Shown here in pieces: positions 51,652 to 62,746 of a stretch of DNA of 64,000 nucleotides. The stretch covers positions 1 to 64,000 of the forward strand of contig JBBIQS010000012.1 of assembly GCA_037442205.1 (NCBI GenBank), in the 5' to 3' direction. This stretch comes from JBBIQS01 sp037442205 (lineage in GTDB: Bacteria > Myxococcota > Myxococcia > Myxococcales > UBA5297). Position 1 is the stretch's first letter, and each line of letters opens with the position of its first letter. Position numbers and translations under genes: made by a program. Under the pieces are notes generated by a model. It had not been told where the DNA came from. It worked only from the letters and a program-made list of their open reading frames with translations, and ran no database searches.

Positions 51652-52554
51652 TCACCACAGTCCCGCCACGAGCAGCGCCCCGTGGAAGGTCATCAGCCGC
51701 GCAGTCCCGCCCAGATGGCGGTTGAAGGCCGGGGTGATCGGCTCGGAATACACCGCGCGAACCATCGGGATTGCCAGCGGCATGCTCAGCAGCGTCAGCA
51801 GCACCTTCGGGCCGGTGAAGCCGGCCGCCCACAGCGCAGCCGGGACCAGGTAGGCCGAGGCCACCAGCAGGGCGTATTCCCCGGCGGCGACGTTCCGGCC
51901 GAATCGCACCGCCAGCGTCCGCTTGCCTGCGACCACGTCGGTCTGCGCATCGCGCACGTTGTTGACCACCAGGACTGCCGTCGCCAGGGCGCCCACCGGA
52001 ATCGACGCCGCCCAGGACAGCATCGGCACCGATCCCATCTGGACGAAGGCGGTGCCGCAGACGGCGACGAACCCGAAGAAGATCATCACGAACAGATCGC
52101 CCAGCCCGTGGTAGCCCAGCGGCCAAGGTCCGCCGGTGTAGAGCACTCCGGCCGCCACCGAGGCCACGCCGATCGCCACCACCGCCGGTCCAGCCGCCCA
52201 GACAAGATAGAGCCCAGAGAGAGTCGCCAGCCCGAAGCTGGCGACCATCCCCGCGCGCACCGCGCCCGGAGACAGCAGCCCGGCCTGTGTCACGCGGGTC
52301 GGTCCCACGCGCTCGGCGGTGTCGGCGCCCTTCTCGTGGTCGAACAGGTCGTTGGCGAAGTTAGTGCCGATCTGGATGAGCAACGCTCCGAGCAGCGCCG
52401 CCAGCGCGGGCCCGAGCTGGAGCCCGCCCTGGGCATGGGCCACCGCGGTGCCCACCGCCACCGGCACCGCCCCGACCAGCAGCGTCGCCGGCCGCGAGGC
52501 CATCAGCCAGGCCTTCGCCGAACCGGCCTGCACAGTCGCTGACGTGGCGGTCAT
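51652..52554 (-). CDS. menA: 1,4-Dihydroxy-2-naphthoate polyprenyltransferase
   Basis: 300 aa, UbiA-family membrane prenyltransferase with about nine helices. The first Asp-rich motif is NFANDLFDHEKGADT and the second is NNVRDAQTDVVAGKRTLAV, the MenA form. Transfers the polyprenyl tail onto DHNA. Its ATGA start overlaps the menB stop by 4 bp. Confidence 0.95.
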   Translation of the reverse strand: MTATSATVQAGSAKAWLMASRPATLLVGAVPVAVGTAVAHAQGGLQLGPALAALLGALLIQIGTNFANDLFDHEKGADTAERVGPTRVTQAGLLSPGAVRAGMVASFGLATLSGLYLVWAAGPAVVAIGVASVAAGVLYTGGPWPLGYHGLGDLFVMIFFGFVAVCGTAFVQMGSVPMLSWAASIPVGALATAVLVVNNVRDAQTDVVAGKRTLAVRFGRNVAAGEYALLVASAYLVPAALWAAGFTGPKVLLTLLSMPLAIPMVRAVYSEPITPAFNRHLGGTARLMTFHGALLVAGLW

Positions 52555-53378
52555 GGGAAGCGCTTGAACTTGGTGAAGTCTGGGCGACGCTTCTCGAGGA
52601 AGGCGGTCTTGCCTTCCTTGGCCTCGTCGGACTGGTAGTAGAGCAAGGTGGCGCTCCCGGCGAGCTCCTGCAGCCCGGCCTGGCCGTCGCAGTCGGCGTT
52701 GAGCGCGGCCTTGAGGAAGCGCAGCGCGGTCGGGCTGTGCTCCAGCATCTGCAAGCACCAGGAGATGGTCTCCTTCTCCAGGTCGGCCAGCGGGACGACG
52801 GTGTTGACCAGGCCCATCTGCAGCGCCTGCTCCGCCGAGTATTGGCGGCACAGGAACCAGATCTCGCGGGCCTTCTTCTGCCCGACGATGCGCGCCAGGT
52901 AGCTTGCGCCGTAGCCAGCGTCGAAGCTGCCGACCTTGGGCCCGGTCTGGCCGAAGCGCGAATTGTCGGCGGCGATGGTCAGGTCGCACATCAAGTGCAG
53001 CACGTGACCGCCGCCGATGGCGAAACCGGCGACCTGGGCAACCACCGGCTTGGGCAGCGTGCGGATCTGGCGCTGCAGATCGAGCACGTTGAGGCGGGGA
53101 ACGCCGTCGTTGCCGACGTAACCTCCGTTGCCGCGCACCCGCTGATCGCCGCCGGAGCAGAAGGCCTTGTCGCCGGCGCCGGTGAGGATCACCACCCCGA
53201 CCTTCTCGTCGTCGCGCGCTGCGGTGAAGGCGCGGGTGAGCTCCATCACCGTGAGCGGCCGGAAGGCGTTGCGCACCTCGGGGCGGTTGATGGTGATGCG
53301 GGCGATGCCCTCCGCGCAGGTCTGGTAGAGGACGTCCTCGTAGCCCGCGGCGGGCGAGCTCCAGCGCACTTCGGTCAT
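52551..53378 (-). CDS. menB: 1,4-Dihydroxy-2-naphthoyl-CoA synthase
   Basis: 275 aa, crotonase fold. MenB signature: AFCSGGDQRVRG, VAGFAIGGGHVLHLMCDLTIAAD, FGQTGPKVGSFDAGYG. Cyclises succinylbenzoyl-CoA. GAGGAGAAG precedes the ATG, the strongest ribosome binding site in the operon, even though the start already overlaps the menH stop (ATGA). Confidence 0.96.
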   Translation of the reverse strand: MTEVRWSSPAAGYEDVLYQTCAEGIARITINRPEVRNAFRPLTVMELTRAFTAARDDEKVGVVILTGAGDKAFCSGGDQRVRGNGGYVGNDGVPRLNVLDLQRQIRTLPKPVVAQVAGFAIGGGHVLHLMCDLTIAADNSRFGQTGPKVGSFDAGYGASYLARIVGQKKAREIWFLCRQYSAEQALQMGLVNTVVPLADLEKETISWCLQMLEHSPTALRFLKAALNADCDGQAGLQELAGSATLLYYQSDEAKEGKTAFLEKRRPDFTKFKRFP

Positions 53379-54184
53379 GGGTTCTTCTCCTCTTGGCTGA
53401 GGCTCGCCGCGAAGCGAGCCAGGATCTCTGCGAGCTTGGTCGGAGTCTCGAGCGCCAGGTTGTGGCCAGCGCCTTCGATCACTTGATGGCGGCAGTATCT
53501 CGGAAAACGGCTGGCCATCTCGCGGGCCAGGCCGGTGAATTTCCCGTCGAGCGAACCGGTGAGCAACAGCACCGGCAATGACAGCGCGGCCAGGCGATCG
53601 CCCAGCGGCGGCATCTTCCCCTGCCCGAGCTCGGTCATCGCCCAGGCAATCCCCTCGACGGTGTGCTCGCGCCGCTGCTGCTGTTGGCGTGCGAGCCGTC
53701 CGGCGGGAACTGCTGCTTGGCTCGCGAAGAGAGGCAGGGCAGCCCAGGCTTCGGCGAATGCAGCGAGGCCGTCGGTCCTGATGCGGGACGCCTGCTCGTG
53801 ATCCCAACGCGAGCGCTCGGCTCGGTCGGACTCTTCGGTGAGCCCCGGGTGCGCGCCAATCAGCGCCAGACCCCGCAGAGCCTCCGGCCGCAGGCAGGCC
53901 GCGGCCAACGCCACGCGCGCGCCCATCGAGTAGCCGACCAGGAGCGGCCGAGAGGACGGGAGCGCCGCCAGCAACTCCTCGGCGGCCGCCATCAGTCCAT
54001 CGACACCGGGACGCCATGGGGCCGGCCCGTGGCCCGGCAGGCAGGCCAACGCAGCCGGCCCACGGTCTGGAATCGCCGCCAGCGTCTCGTCCCACATCGC
54101 CGGCCGCCCGAGGAATCCGTGGACCAGCGCCAGCGGAATTCCGCCTTCTCGGCCCGGGCGCAGCTCCCAGAGCGCGCCGCTCAT
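53375..54184 (-). CDS. menH: SHCHC synthase (alpha/beta hydrolase fold)
   Basis: 269 aa. Triad visible: Ser in VGYSMGARVAL, Asp in TGSLDGKF, His in EGAGHNLALE; the oxyanion loop is VHGFLGRPAMW. Eliminates pyruvate from SEPHCHC made by MenD. The start overlaps the menD stop by 4 bp. As with all MenH proteins, fold alone would allow other hydrolases; position between menD and menB fixes the role. Confidence 0.9.
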   Translation of the reverse strand: MSGALWELRPGREGGIPLALVHGFLGRPAMWDETLAAIPDRGPAALACLPGHGPAPWRPGVDGLMAAAEELLAALPSSRPLLVGYSMGARVALAAACLRPEALRGLALIGAHPGLTEESDRAERSRWDHEQASRIRTDGLAAFAEAWAALPLFASQAAVPAGRLARQQQQRREHTVEGIAWAMTELGQGKMPPLGDRLAALSLPVLLLTGSLDGKFTGLAREMASRFPRYCRHQVIEGAGHNLALETPTKLAEILARFAASLSQEEKNP

Positions 54185-55887
54185 CGGCCGCTCCCGCCCG
54201 CGTCGCCCAGCGGTGGTACCCGCGCCTCCACCAGCGTCGCTCGCGGAGACTGCAGCGCGGCGGCGAGCGCCTCGCGCAGCTCGGCTCCAGCTTCCGCCCG
54301 CGCGTACTCCAGCCCGAAGAGAGCCGCGGCGTGAGAGAACTCCATCTGGTGCTCGACGACGAAGTGGCTTCGGACCGCCGGCCGCAGCGCAGGCAGCTTG
54401 CCCACCGGCAGGCGCTCGAAGATCCGGCCTCCACCGTTGTTGACGACCAGGATGCACAGCGGGCCGCCGACCGCAGCGACCGACGCCAGTCCACCGATGT
54501 CGTGCAGCAGGCTCAAGTCGCCGAGCAGCAGCAGCGTGGGGCGATTGGAGGCCGCGCGAGCCCCGGCGGCGCCGGAGGCCAACCCGTCGATGCCGTTGGC
54601 TCCGCGCTGGTGCAGCACGCGCAAACCCTTGGCCGAAGGCGGGCACCAGCGGTCCAGATCCCGCACCGGGCCGCTGTTCCCGACTGCCAGCAGCCCACCC
54701 TCGGGGAGCGCCTCGACGGCAGCGCGGGCAACCCCGGCCTCACTAAAGGCGCCTCCCTCCAACTGACTGGCGGCCTCTTGCCAGGCCTTGCACTCTTGCT
54801 GCTCGAGCCTCTCCCGCCAGCCCGCCCACGCAGACGCGCTCTCGCGGATCCGCTGAGCCAAGGCGGACAGAGCTTGCGCGGGATTGGCCTGCAGGACGAG
54901 CGAAGCGGAGGACCAGGGGTCGTTCCAGCCCGAGGTCGACACCACCGCCCGAGCCAACTCTGGCTGGCGCTCGATCAGCGAGGCATAGGCCGCGCTGGTG
55001 GGCGGCGTGCCCACCTGGATCAAGAGATCGGGCGCCTCAGACTGACCAAGGTGCGACTCCGCGCCGAGCACCTCCGAACCGATACCGAATCGGACCTGGC
55101 TCGTGGCCTCGGCGAGCAGCGGCAGCCCGGCCTGTGCCAGTTCCTGGGCAGCGCTCCGCAGCAAGACGGTATCGCCGCTGTCGCTGGGCCCGAACACCAC
55201 CAGCGGCCGCTGAGCCTGTGCAAGCTGCGCCGCCAACTGGTCGAGCTGTACCGTCGGAAGCGCGAGCCCCGGCCGCGGCGCCTGCGGCGGACCGGCGCGG
55301 CGCAGCCGCTCCAGCTCCGGCTCCCAGGGCTCGGGCTTGTCGGACACCTGCGGCTCGAGCGGCTTGCGGAAGCGGGCGTTGACATGCACCGGCCCCGGAA
55401 TCGGCCCCAGTGAGGCGGCCACGGCCTGCGCAGCCACCCGGGGTACCGCCCGCAGCGCGGCCGGCGAGGGATCTGGAACGCCGAGCTCTGCGAAGTGGCG
55501 CACGTGCGAGCCGAAGAGCTTGAGCTGATCGACCACCTGCGGTGCACCCGAGTCGGCCTCTTCCCAGCCCCGATCGGCGCTCACCACGACCAACGGCACC
55601 CCGGCGCGCGAGGCCTCGATTACCGCGGGTAGGTAGTGGGCCGGCGCCGTGCCCGAGGTGCAGATCAGGAGGCTCGGCCGGCCGCTGGCACGCGCCTGCC
55701 CCAGGGCGAAGAAGGCCGCGCTGCGCTCATCGACGATCACCCGGCTGCGCAATTCCGAGTGCGCGGCCACGGCCAGCGCCAGCGGACCGGAGCGGGCCCC
55801 GGGGCTGACGACCGCATCGACAATTCCGGCCCGCGCCAACGCATCTACGAACAGCTCAGCCCAGGCGAAGGTGAGGTTGGAGGCCAT
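54181..55887 (-). CDS. menD: SEPHCHC synthase
   Basis: 568 aa. Thiamine-diphosphate enzyme: SPGARSGPLALA near the N-terminus, catalytic Glu in IVDERSAAFFALG, and cofactor/Mg motif LLGDLSLLHDIGGL with VVNNGGGRIFERLP. Condenses 2-oxoglutarate with isochorismate. Two bp separate it from menF. SPGARSG varies slightly from the common SPGSRST. Confidence 0.95.
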   Translation of the reverse strand: MASNLTFAWAELFVDALARAGIVDAVVSPGARSGPLALAVAAHSELRSRVIVDERSAAFFALGQARASGRPSLLICTSGTAPAHYLPAVIEASRAGVPLVVVSADRGWEEADSGAPQVVDQLKLFGSHVRHFAELGVPDPSPAALRAVPRVAAQAVAASLGPIPGPVHVNARFRKPLEPQVSDKPEPWEPELERLRRAGPPQAPRPGLALPTVQLDQLAAQLAQAQRPLVVFGPSDSGDTVLLRSAAQELAQAGLPLLAEATSQVRFGIGSEVLGAESHLGQSEAPDLLIQVGTPPTSAAYASLIERQPELARAVVSTSGWNDPWSSASLVLQANPAQALSALAQRIRESASAWAGWRERLEQQECKAWQEAASQLEGGAFSEAGVARAAVEALPEGGLLAVGNSGPVRDLDRWCPPSAKGLRVLHQRGANGIDGLASGAAGARAASNRPTLLLLGDLSLLHDIGGLASVAAVGGPLCILVVNNGGGRIFERLPVGKLPALRPAVRSHFVVEHQMEFSHAAALFGLEYARAEAGAELREALAAALQSPRATLVEARVPPLGDAGGSGR

Positions 55888-55889
55888 TG

Positions 55890-57235
55890 CTAGCTGCTCA
55901 CTCCCAGCGCCTCGAGCACCACGGTCTGCTTGAGCGCGGTTTCCGCCAGCTCGCGCGCCGGCTCTGAACCCTCGACCAGTCCCGCGCCGGCGTAGAGGAA
56001 CGCCTGCTGCCGCCGAATCACGGCGCAGCGCAGCGCCACCGCCAGAACCCCGTCGCCGGCGGCATCGAACCAGCCGATGGGGCCCGAGTACCAGCCTCGC
56101 GGAGCCGGTTCGTTCTTGGCCAGCCAGCGCGCAGCCTTCCGGCGCGGGGTGCCACAGACCGCCGCCGTCGGATGGAGCGCCTGCGCCAGCTCCAGCACGT
56201 GGGCCGGCTTGCGCAGAGCCAGCTCCATCGGAGTCCACAGGTGCCACAACCCGCGCTGCGCCCGCGCACGCGGCGGTCCCAGCGGCGCATCGGGACGGGC
56301 AAAGGGAGCGAGCGCCTCGAGGATGTCGTCGCGCACCAACTGGTGCTCGCGTCCGTCCTTGTCGCTTTCGAGGAGCGAACGCGGGTTTCGCTGGCCGTTG
56401 CGCGCCAGCGTTCCCGCCAGCGCCTCGCAGCGAAGCTTGCGGCCACTTCGCTCGAGCAGCCGCTCCGGAGTGGCCCCGAAGAAGATGGCCGGCCCGCGCT
56501 GCAGCGCGAAGCGGAAGGCGTCCGGATGGCGCGAGCGCAGCGAGCGAAGCGCTGGCCGAGGATCCACCGGGTCTGAGAAACGCAGTCCGCTGCGGCGCGA
56601 CAAGACGACCTTGCGCAGCGCCCCGGACTGGAACGCGTCGAGCGCACGGCGCACCGCAGCCTGGTAGGCCGCTGCGCCAGACGGGCCGAAACAGCTCGGC
56701 GGAGTCGCCGGCAACGCCGCCGAGGGAAGCGCGGCGTCGAGCTCGGCCTGCAGCTTCTCGGGTCGGGCCAGCTCCCGGGCGCGGACGACCAGTCGCAGGA
56801 AGGCGGCCTCGCCTCGGCAGCCGTAGCTCAGCCGCGGCAGCCAGAAGCAGCCGTCGCCGAAGCCCTGCCAGGGCGCCTCGTCGGCGGCGCCGGGGGCAAA
56901 GGAGAGCCCGCCGAAGAAGCGAACCGGCGCCGCCTCGCACTCGCCGAGGCGCCGCTCGCTCAGGCCGGCGAAGGCGGCCCGGGCATCATTGGACAGACGG
57001 GTGAATCGCCTGGCTCCGCGCGCCTCAAGCTGAAGCACCTCGCCGCGGCCGGAGATGGCCCACTCGCGATCGCCCTCGGGCGGCTCCCACCACAGCGCCG
57101 ACCCGGGCACGGCCCACCCGAGCAGCTCCAGCGGCGAGCGCGCGGGAGCGGGAACCGTCAGGGCGACCAGCGGCGAAGCCGGCGCAGTCGCGCTGGCCTC
57201 GGCCAACAGCCGGCGAAGCTGGCGCAGCGCGCTCC

Positions 57236-57239
<4 letters not shown>
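55890..57239 (-). CDS. menF: Isochorismate synthase
   Basis: 449 aa. Chorismate-utilising fold: KVVLSRRSGL, FFGATPERLLE, EALAGTLAR, LLESDKDGREHQLV (Mg-binding EH), LHPTAAVCGTPR, GWYSGPIGW and YAGAGLVEGSEP. The start is a GTG whose GTGA overlaps the HMG-CoA reductase stop. One oddity: where E. coli MenF has the second Mg ligand Glu (SEFCVSLR), this protein reads GVLAVALR, i.e. Val. Position between HMGR and menD supports MenF rather than TrpE/PabB. Confidence 0.92.
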
Positions 57240-58446
<1,207 letters not shown>

Positions 58447-58450
<4 letters not shown>

Positions 58451-59409
58451 GCGAGGCCTCCAGTGAGTTGGGCAAGTTGATCGAGGTTCAGCGCCTGCGG
58501 TCCGTCGCTCAGGGCCCGACCGGGATCGTCGTGCACCTCGAGCAGCAGCCCGTTGGCCCCCGCCGCCAGGGCGGCGCGCGCCAGCGGCACGACCAGGTCG
58601 CGACGGCCGGCGGCGTGGGACGGGTCGGCCACCACCGGCAGGCGGTGCACGTGGCGAACCAGCGCCAGCGCCCCGAGATCGAGCAGGTTGCGGGTCGAGC
58701 CGTCGAACCCTCGCACTCCGCGCTCGCAGAAGACGACGCCCGGGCAGCCGGCAGCCAGCAGGTGCTCGCCGGCCAGCAGCCACTCCTCGACCGTGGCCGA
58801 GAGGGCCCGCTTGAGCAGCACCGGCTTCTTGGTCCGCCCCACCGCCTTGAGCAGGGCGAAGTTCTGCATGTTGCGGGCGCCGATCTGCACCAGGTCGGCG
58901 ACCTCAGCCACGCGCGGAGCGTCGGCCTCGGCCAGGACCTCGGTGACCACACCCAGCCCGGCGGCGTCGGCCGCGCGGCGCATCCACTCCAGCGCCGGAG
59001 TGCCGTGACCGGCGAAGGAGTCGGGCGAGGTGCGAGGCTTGAAGGCCCCGCCGCGCAAGAGCGAGACGCCGTGCTTCGCCAGTCGATCGGCCAGCCGCGA
59101 GATCTGGTCGGCCGATTCGACGGCACACGGCCCGGCCATCAGCACCGGGCGCTCACCGCCGAAGACTGCCGGACCGGCCTTGATTTGCGAGCCCTGGGCA
59201 TCGACCCGAGGGTGGGCCGAGGCGGGAACGCAGACGTCGAGCACCCCTTCGATCGCCGCCAGCACCTGAGGCTCGGCCCGGCTGGAGTGGGCGGCGATCA
59301 CCAGGTGGTGGCCGGTGCCGCGGGCCTCGGCGTCGACCCACAGCCCGTGGGCGGCCAGCGCGCGGCGCACCGCGGCCGCATCGGCCCCGGGCTTGAGAGT
59401 GAGGATCAT
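58447..59409 (-). CDS. aroF: 3-Deoxy-7-phosphoheptulonate (DAHP) synthase, type I-beta
   Basis: 320 aa. N-terminal ferredoxin-like regulatory domain (1-70), then the KDO8P/DAHP barrel: RPVLMAGPCAVES, LLRGGAFKPRTSP, IGARNMQNFALL and VVADPSHAAGRRD. First step of the shikimate pathway that feeds chorismate to MenF. The regulatory domain suggests feedback by an aromatic end product. It starts 3 bp after the prenyl synthase stop. Confidence 0.93.
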
Positions 59410-59412
59410 CGG

Positions 59413-60480
59413 CTAGCTCTCCCGGGAGACGACGGCGATGGCCACCTGCTCCAGCGCCATGCGGGCGGGCCCCGCGGGCAGCGGGGCGAGGCAGGCCACC
59501 GCCTGCTCCGAGTAGCGGCGGGCCAGGGCGCGGGTGTCGGCGATGGCCCCGCAGGCGCGCACCGCCGCCGCCACCTTCCCGGCGGTCTCGGCAGACAGCT
59601 CCTCGCCGCCGCGCCGCAGCAGCGGCGCCAGCGACGGGTCACGCTCCAGCGCCAGCCGCAGCGGATAGGTGATCTTGCCCTCGCGCAGGTCGGAGAACAT
59701 CGACTTGCCCACCGCCGAGGGATCGCCGTCCAGGTCGAGCACGTCGTCGGTCAGCTGGAAGGAGATGCCCAGCAGCCGCCCGAACTCGGCCAGCGCCTGG
59801 CAGGATTCCTGCGGCAGCCCGCCGATCCGCCCGCCGGCCCGCAGCGCCCAGCCGAACAGCACCGCGGTCTTGCCCTCGACCACGCTGAAGTAGTCGGCCA
59901 CGCTGGACTCGACCACCCCGCGGTTGGCCAGCTGCAGCGCCTCGGCCCCCAGGATCTGCTTGAGGACCTCCAGCGCCTGCACCAGCAGGTCGGGGAATCC
60001 GGCGGCCTGGACGCGCTGCAGCGCCTCGACCAGCAGCCAGTCCCCGCCGTAGATCGAGGCGTTGTTGCCCCAGAGCATCCGCGCCGCCGGCTGGCCGCGG
60101 CGGACCTCGCCCAGGTCGACCACGTCGTCGTGGAGCAGGGTGGCGGCGTGCACCAACTCGGCGGCGGCGGCCAGCTGCCGCACCTTGGAGCCCGAGCCGT
60201 CGCCGAGGCGGGCCGCCAGCAGCAGGCAGGTGGCGCGCAGCCGCTTGCCGCCGCAGGCCAGCAGGTGGGCGGCGCTGCGGTGCATCGGAGTCGTGTCGGT
60301 GGTCAGCTCGCCCAGGGTTCGCTCGAGCTGCTGCAGGTCCTCGCGCAGCCAACCGCTCAGCTCGGCGAGCCGTTCGGCCATCTCGGCGAGCCCGCGCTCC
60401 TGGCAGAGCGTCTCCAGCTGCTGCAGGAGCGCGCCCGCGGGAGCGGGGTTGGTGGGAGTCGGGGGGAGTGGAGCGTGCAC
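59413..60480 (-). CDS. All-trans polyprenyl diphosphate synthase
   Basis: 355 aa. First Asp-rich motif LLHDDVVD and second LTDDVLDLDGD, with GGKRLRATCLLLAA and CGA/GKITYPL blocks of long-chain trans-prenyl synthases (octaprenyl/heptaprenyl type). Builds the menaquinone side chain. The start is a GTG at 60480 with AAGGA seven bases upstream; a TTG two codons earlier is too close to the site. A stretch of about 60 residues before the catalytic domain is longer than in IspB. Chain length cannot be read. Confidence 0.92.
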   Translation of the reverse strand: MHAPLPPTPTNPAPAGALLQQLETLCQERGLAEMAERLAELSGWLREDLQQLERTLGELTTDTTPMHRSAAHLLACGGKRLRATCLLLAARLGDGSGSKVRQLAAAAELVHAATLLHDDVVDLGEVRRGQPAARMLWGNNASIYGGDWLLVEALQRVQAAGFPDLLVQALEVLKQILGAEALQLANRGVVESSVADYFSVVEGKTAVLFGWALRAGGRIGGLPQESCQALAEFGRLLGISFQLTDDVLDLDGDPSAVGKSMFSDLREGKITYPLRLALERDPSLAPLLRRGGEELSAETAGKVAAAVRACGAIADTRALARRYSEQAVACLAPLPAGPARMALEQVAIAVVSRES

Positions 60481-60482
60481 GG

Positions 60483-61016
60483 TCAATTCCTTCCTGCCGG
60501 GCGCACCAGCGTCAGCAGGTTGCCAAACTGTGAGAAGTCCGCCCGCCCCGAGGTGACGAACGAGCCGATCACCGCCTCGGCAACGGTGGCAAAGGTCAGC
60601 AGCTTGCGGGCGCGCTGCAGGCGCCGGGGATCCCCTCCCTCGCGGCGCATCAACTCGCAAGCCCGCGCCAGCCGCTCGCGCACCGAGGAGACGAGCGCTC
60701 GCTCGCGCTCGCGGATCACCCGGCTGATCATCTTCCAGAAGTCGGTCTCGGCCTCGAAGTGCTCTTTGCGCTCGCCGGGGCGCCAGACCCTGCGCACCAC
60801 CCCCCAGCGCTGCAGCTCGCCCACCGACATGCTCACCGCCCCCGCCGACATCTGCAGCCGCTCGCGCAGCTCGGCAGCGGAGAGCGGCCCGCCGGCCAGG
60901 TAGAGCACGGTCCAGATTCGCCCCAGCGCCTTGCGAAAGCCCCAGTGCTCGATCACGTCGCCGACCGCGTCGGCGGCGAGCAGGTCGGACTCGGGCAGCG
61001 GGTGGGAGCGAGTCAT
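60483..61016 (-). CDS. GbsR/MarR-family transcriptional regulator
   Basis: 177 aa. Winged-helix DNA-binding domain: FRKALGRIWTVLYLAGGPLSAAELRERLQMSAGAVSMSVGELQRWGVV and a wing RRVWRPGERKEHF, followed by a helical dimer region. The pattern is that of GbsR-like MarR regulators. It is the first gene of the men operon and lies 2 bp before the prenyl synthase. A 28-bp near-palindrome starts 8 bp upstream of its ATG, suggesting autoregulation of the whole operon. The ATG at 61016 is preferred over a TTG at 61034 that lies inside the palindrome. Confidence 0.88.
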   Translation of the reverse strand: MTRSHPLPESDLLAADAVGDVIEHWGFRKALGRIWTVLYLAGGPLSAAELRERLQMSAGAVSMSVGELQRWGVVRRVWRPGERKEHFEAETDFWKMISRVIRERERALVSSVRERLARACELMRREGGDPRRLQRARKLLTFATVAEAVIGSFVTSGRADFSQFGNLLTLVRPAGRN

Positions 61017-61023
61017 GGCGTCC

Positions 61024-61051
61024 AGAAGTTTCAAAAATTTCTGAAACTTCT
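61024..61051. promoter_or_regulatory. 28-bp near-perfect inverted repeat, candidate operator of the men operon
   Basis: Arms AGAAGTTTCA and TGAAACTTCT are perfectly complementary around 8 bp that are themselves almost symmetrical (26 of 28 positions match). It is strikingly AT-rich in GC-rich surroundings and ends 7 bases before the regulator ATG. Size and symmetry fit a MarR/GbsR dimer site. Binding is inferred, not shown. Confidence 0.65.
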
Positions 61052-61129
61052 AGCCAAGCGCTCGCCTGCCGTCAAGGCAGCCTTGGGGGGAGCCCTTGCC
61101 GGAGCCCGCGCGGCAGCACGCTGAATCGC

Positions 61130-62695
61130 TCAGCGGAAGGAGATGGCCGCCGGGGCCGCGTCCTGGGCGTAGGGCCCGGCCTTGAACTCGGTCCACATCG
61201 AGTACTGGTCGAGGTAGGCGCTGGCGAAGATCGCCGTGCCCGCCACCTTCTTCTGCCGGGCGTAGTCGATGCGCGCCGCCACCCGGGGGAAATCGGGCGC
61301 CGCCGGGCTGCCGTCGAGCGCGTTCATCCCGCCGATCACCTGCCGGCCGTTGGCCCCGGCGGCGAAGCTGTCGAGCAGCGCGGCGAAGTCGGTGCAGGCC
61401 CCGGGCTTGAGGTCCCAGTAGATCATCGGCGCCAGCGCGTCGATGATCCCCTTCTGCATCCAGCCCAGCGAGTCCTGGTGGTAGTCGGCGAAGCCCTGGC
61501 TGGTGTTGCAGCCCGGCAGCCGCTTGTAGATGCCCCACACCGCCGCCGAGAGCATCGCCGCCGGCCTGACCGCCAGCAACCGCTGGTAGACCTCGTTGAC
61601 GGCGGCGTCGATCTGCGCCCGCTGGAACTCGGCGAAGTGCGTCTGGTCGGTGCCGTACTGCGCCGCGTAGGCCTGATCGAACGCCGGCGAGTGGCAGAAC
61701 TTGGGCCCCGGGGTGCGGATGCGGTCGAGGTGGATGCCGTCCACCTGGTAGCCGCGCAGGATCTCCTCGGCCACGTCCGCCAGGTGCGTCCGATAGCCTG
61801 GCTCGGCGGCGAGGAAGGTGTACTCGGGAGCGGAATCAGCTCCATTGGCGTCGAGGCAGGTGTACTCGGGGTGCTGCAGCAGGATGTGCTTCGGCGCCCC
61901 GGCCACCGAGTCGGGGATCGCCCTGGGCGCGGTCCCGCCGCCCTTCGACCAGCCGCTCATGGCGTTGAGGTAGGCGTGCACCTTGAGCCCCTTGGCGTGG
62001 CCCTCCTGCACCGCGGTCGCCAGCGGGTCCCAGCCCGGGTCGGCGCCCAGCTTGCCGTCGGCGGAGAGCTTCCACCACGGCGCCAGGGTCGAGCGGTAGT
62101 AGGCGTCGCCGGCGCCGCGCACCTGGACGAACAGAGTGTTGAAGCCCGCCGCCGCCGCGCGGTCCACCAGGGCCTTCACCTCCCGCTCGCTGGTGAGGGC
62201 ATAGCGGGTGACCCACAAGGCCCGCGTCTCCTGGGCGACGGGCACCACCGCCGAGTCGGTCACCGTCACCTCGAGCGCCGCCGAGACCACCCCGGTCTTG
62301 GAAGGCCCGGTGCTGGCAAAGACCGTGGTCGTCCCCGCCGACACGCCCTGCACCATCCGCCCCGGCACCGGAGAGTTGGGATCAGCGGGGGCCAGCACCA
62401 CCTTGGCCACGCGGGCGTCGGTCGCCGAGTAGTAGGCCGAGGAGGTCACGTCCACCTGGCAGCCGTTGGCCATGGTCGCCGTCACCGCCAGCCGCGCCGA
62501 GTTGCCCTTGGCCAGGCTCACGCTGGCCGGCTCGATCTGCAGAGAGAGCACGGTCTGCACTCCGGCGCTGGTGCAGGGGTCGCCGCCGGCGTCCACCGGC
62601 CCGGGATCGCCGCCGGCGTCCGGAGTCCCGCCGCTGGATTGGGTTGGCCCGCAGGCGAACAGGGCCAAGGACAGGATCGACAGAGCAGAGCGCAA
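61130..62695 (-). CDS. Exported lipoprotein with GHL10 (glycosyl hydrolase-like) domain
   Basis: 521 aa. The TTG at 62695 follows GGAGG by five bases and begins a lipoprotein signal RSALSILSLALFAC; a GTG at 62719 is the longer alternative. Then comes an Asp/Gly spacer, a Big-2-like Ig domain (about 55-150) and a TIM-barrel GHL10 domain (about 160-515) with TRALWVTRYALTS, GFNTLFVQVRG, VDGIHLDRIRTPG and APMIYWDL. Related proteins act on peptidoglycan or other glycans after export. Convergent context: none; it stands alone between two leftward units. Confidence 0.85.
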   Translation of the reverse strand: MRSALSILSLALFACGPTQSSGGTPDAGGDPGPVDAGGDPCTSAGVQTVLSLQIEPASVSLAKGNSARLAVTATMANGCQVDVTSSAYYSATDARVAKVVLAPADPNSPVPGRMVQGVSAGTTTVFASTGPSKTGVVSAALEVTVTDSAVVPVAQETRALWVTRYALTSEREVKALVDRAAAAGFNTLFVQVRGAGDAYYRSTLAPWWKLSADGKLGADPGWDPLATAVQEGHAKGLKVHAYLNAMSGWSKGGGTAPRAIPDSVAGAPKHILLQHPEYTCLDANGADSAPEYTFLAAEPGYRTHLADVAEEILRGYQVDGIHLDRIRTPGPKFCHSPAFDQAYAAQYGTDQTHFAEFQRAQIDAAVNEVYQRLLAVRPAAMLSAAVWGIYKRLPGCNTSQGFADYHQDSLGWMQKGIIDALAPMIYWDLKPGACTDFAALLDSFAAGANGRQVIGGMNALDGSPAAPDFPRVAARIDYARQKKVAGTAIFASAYLDQYSMWTEFKAGPYAQDAAPAAISFR

Positions 62696-62746
62696 GACGA
62701 CCTCCGGCGAGGGAGGCACATCTTGCCACGACCGCCGCTTCCCGGC

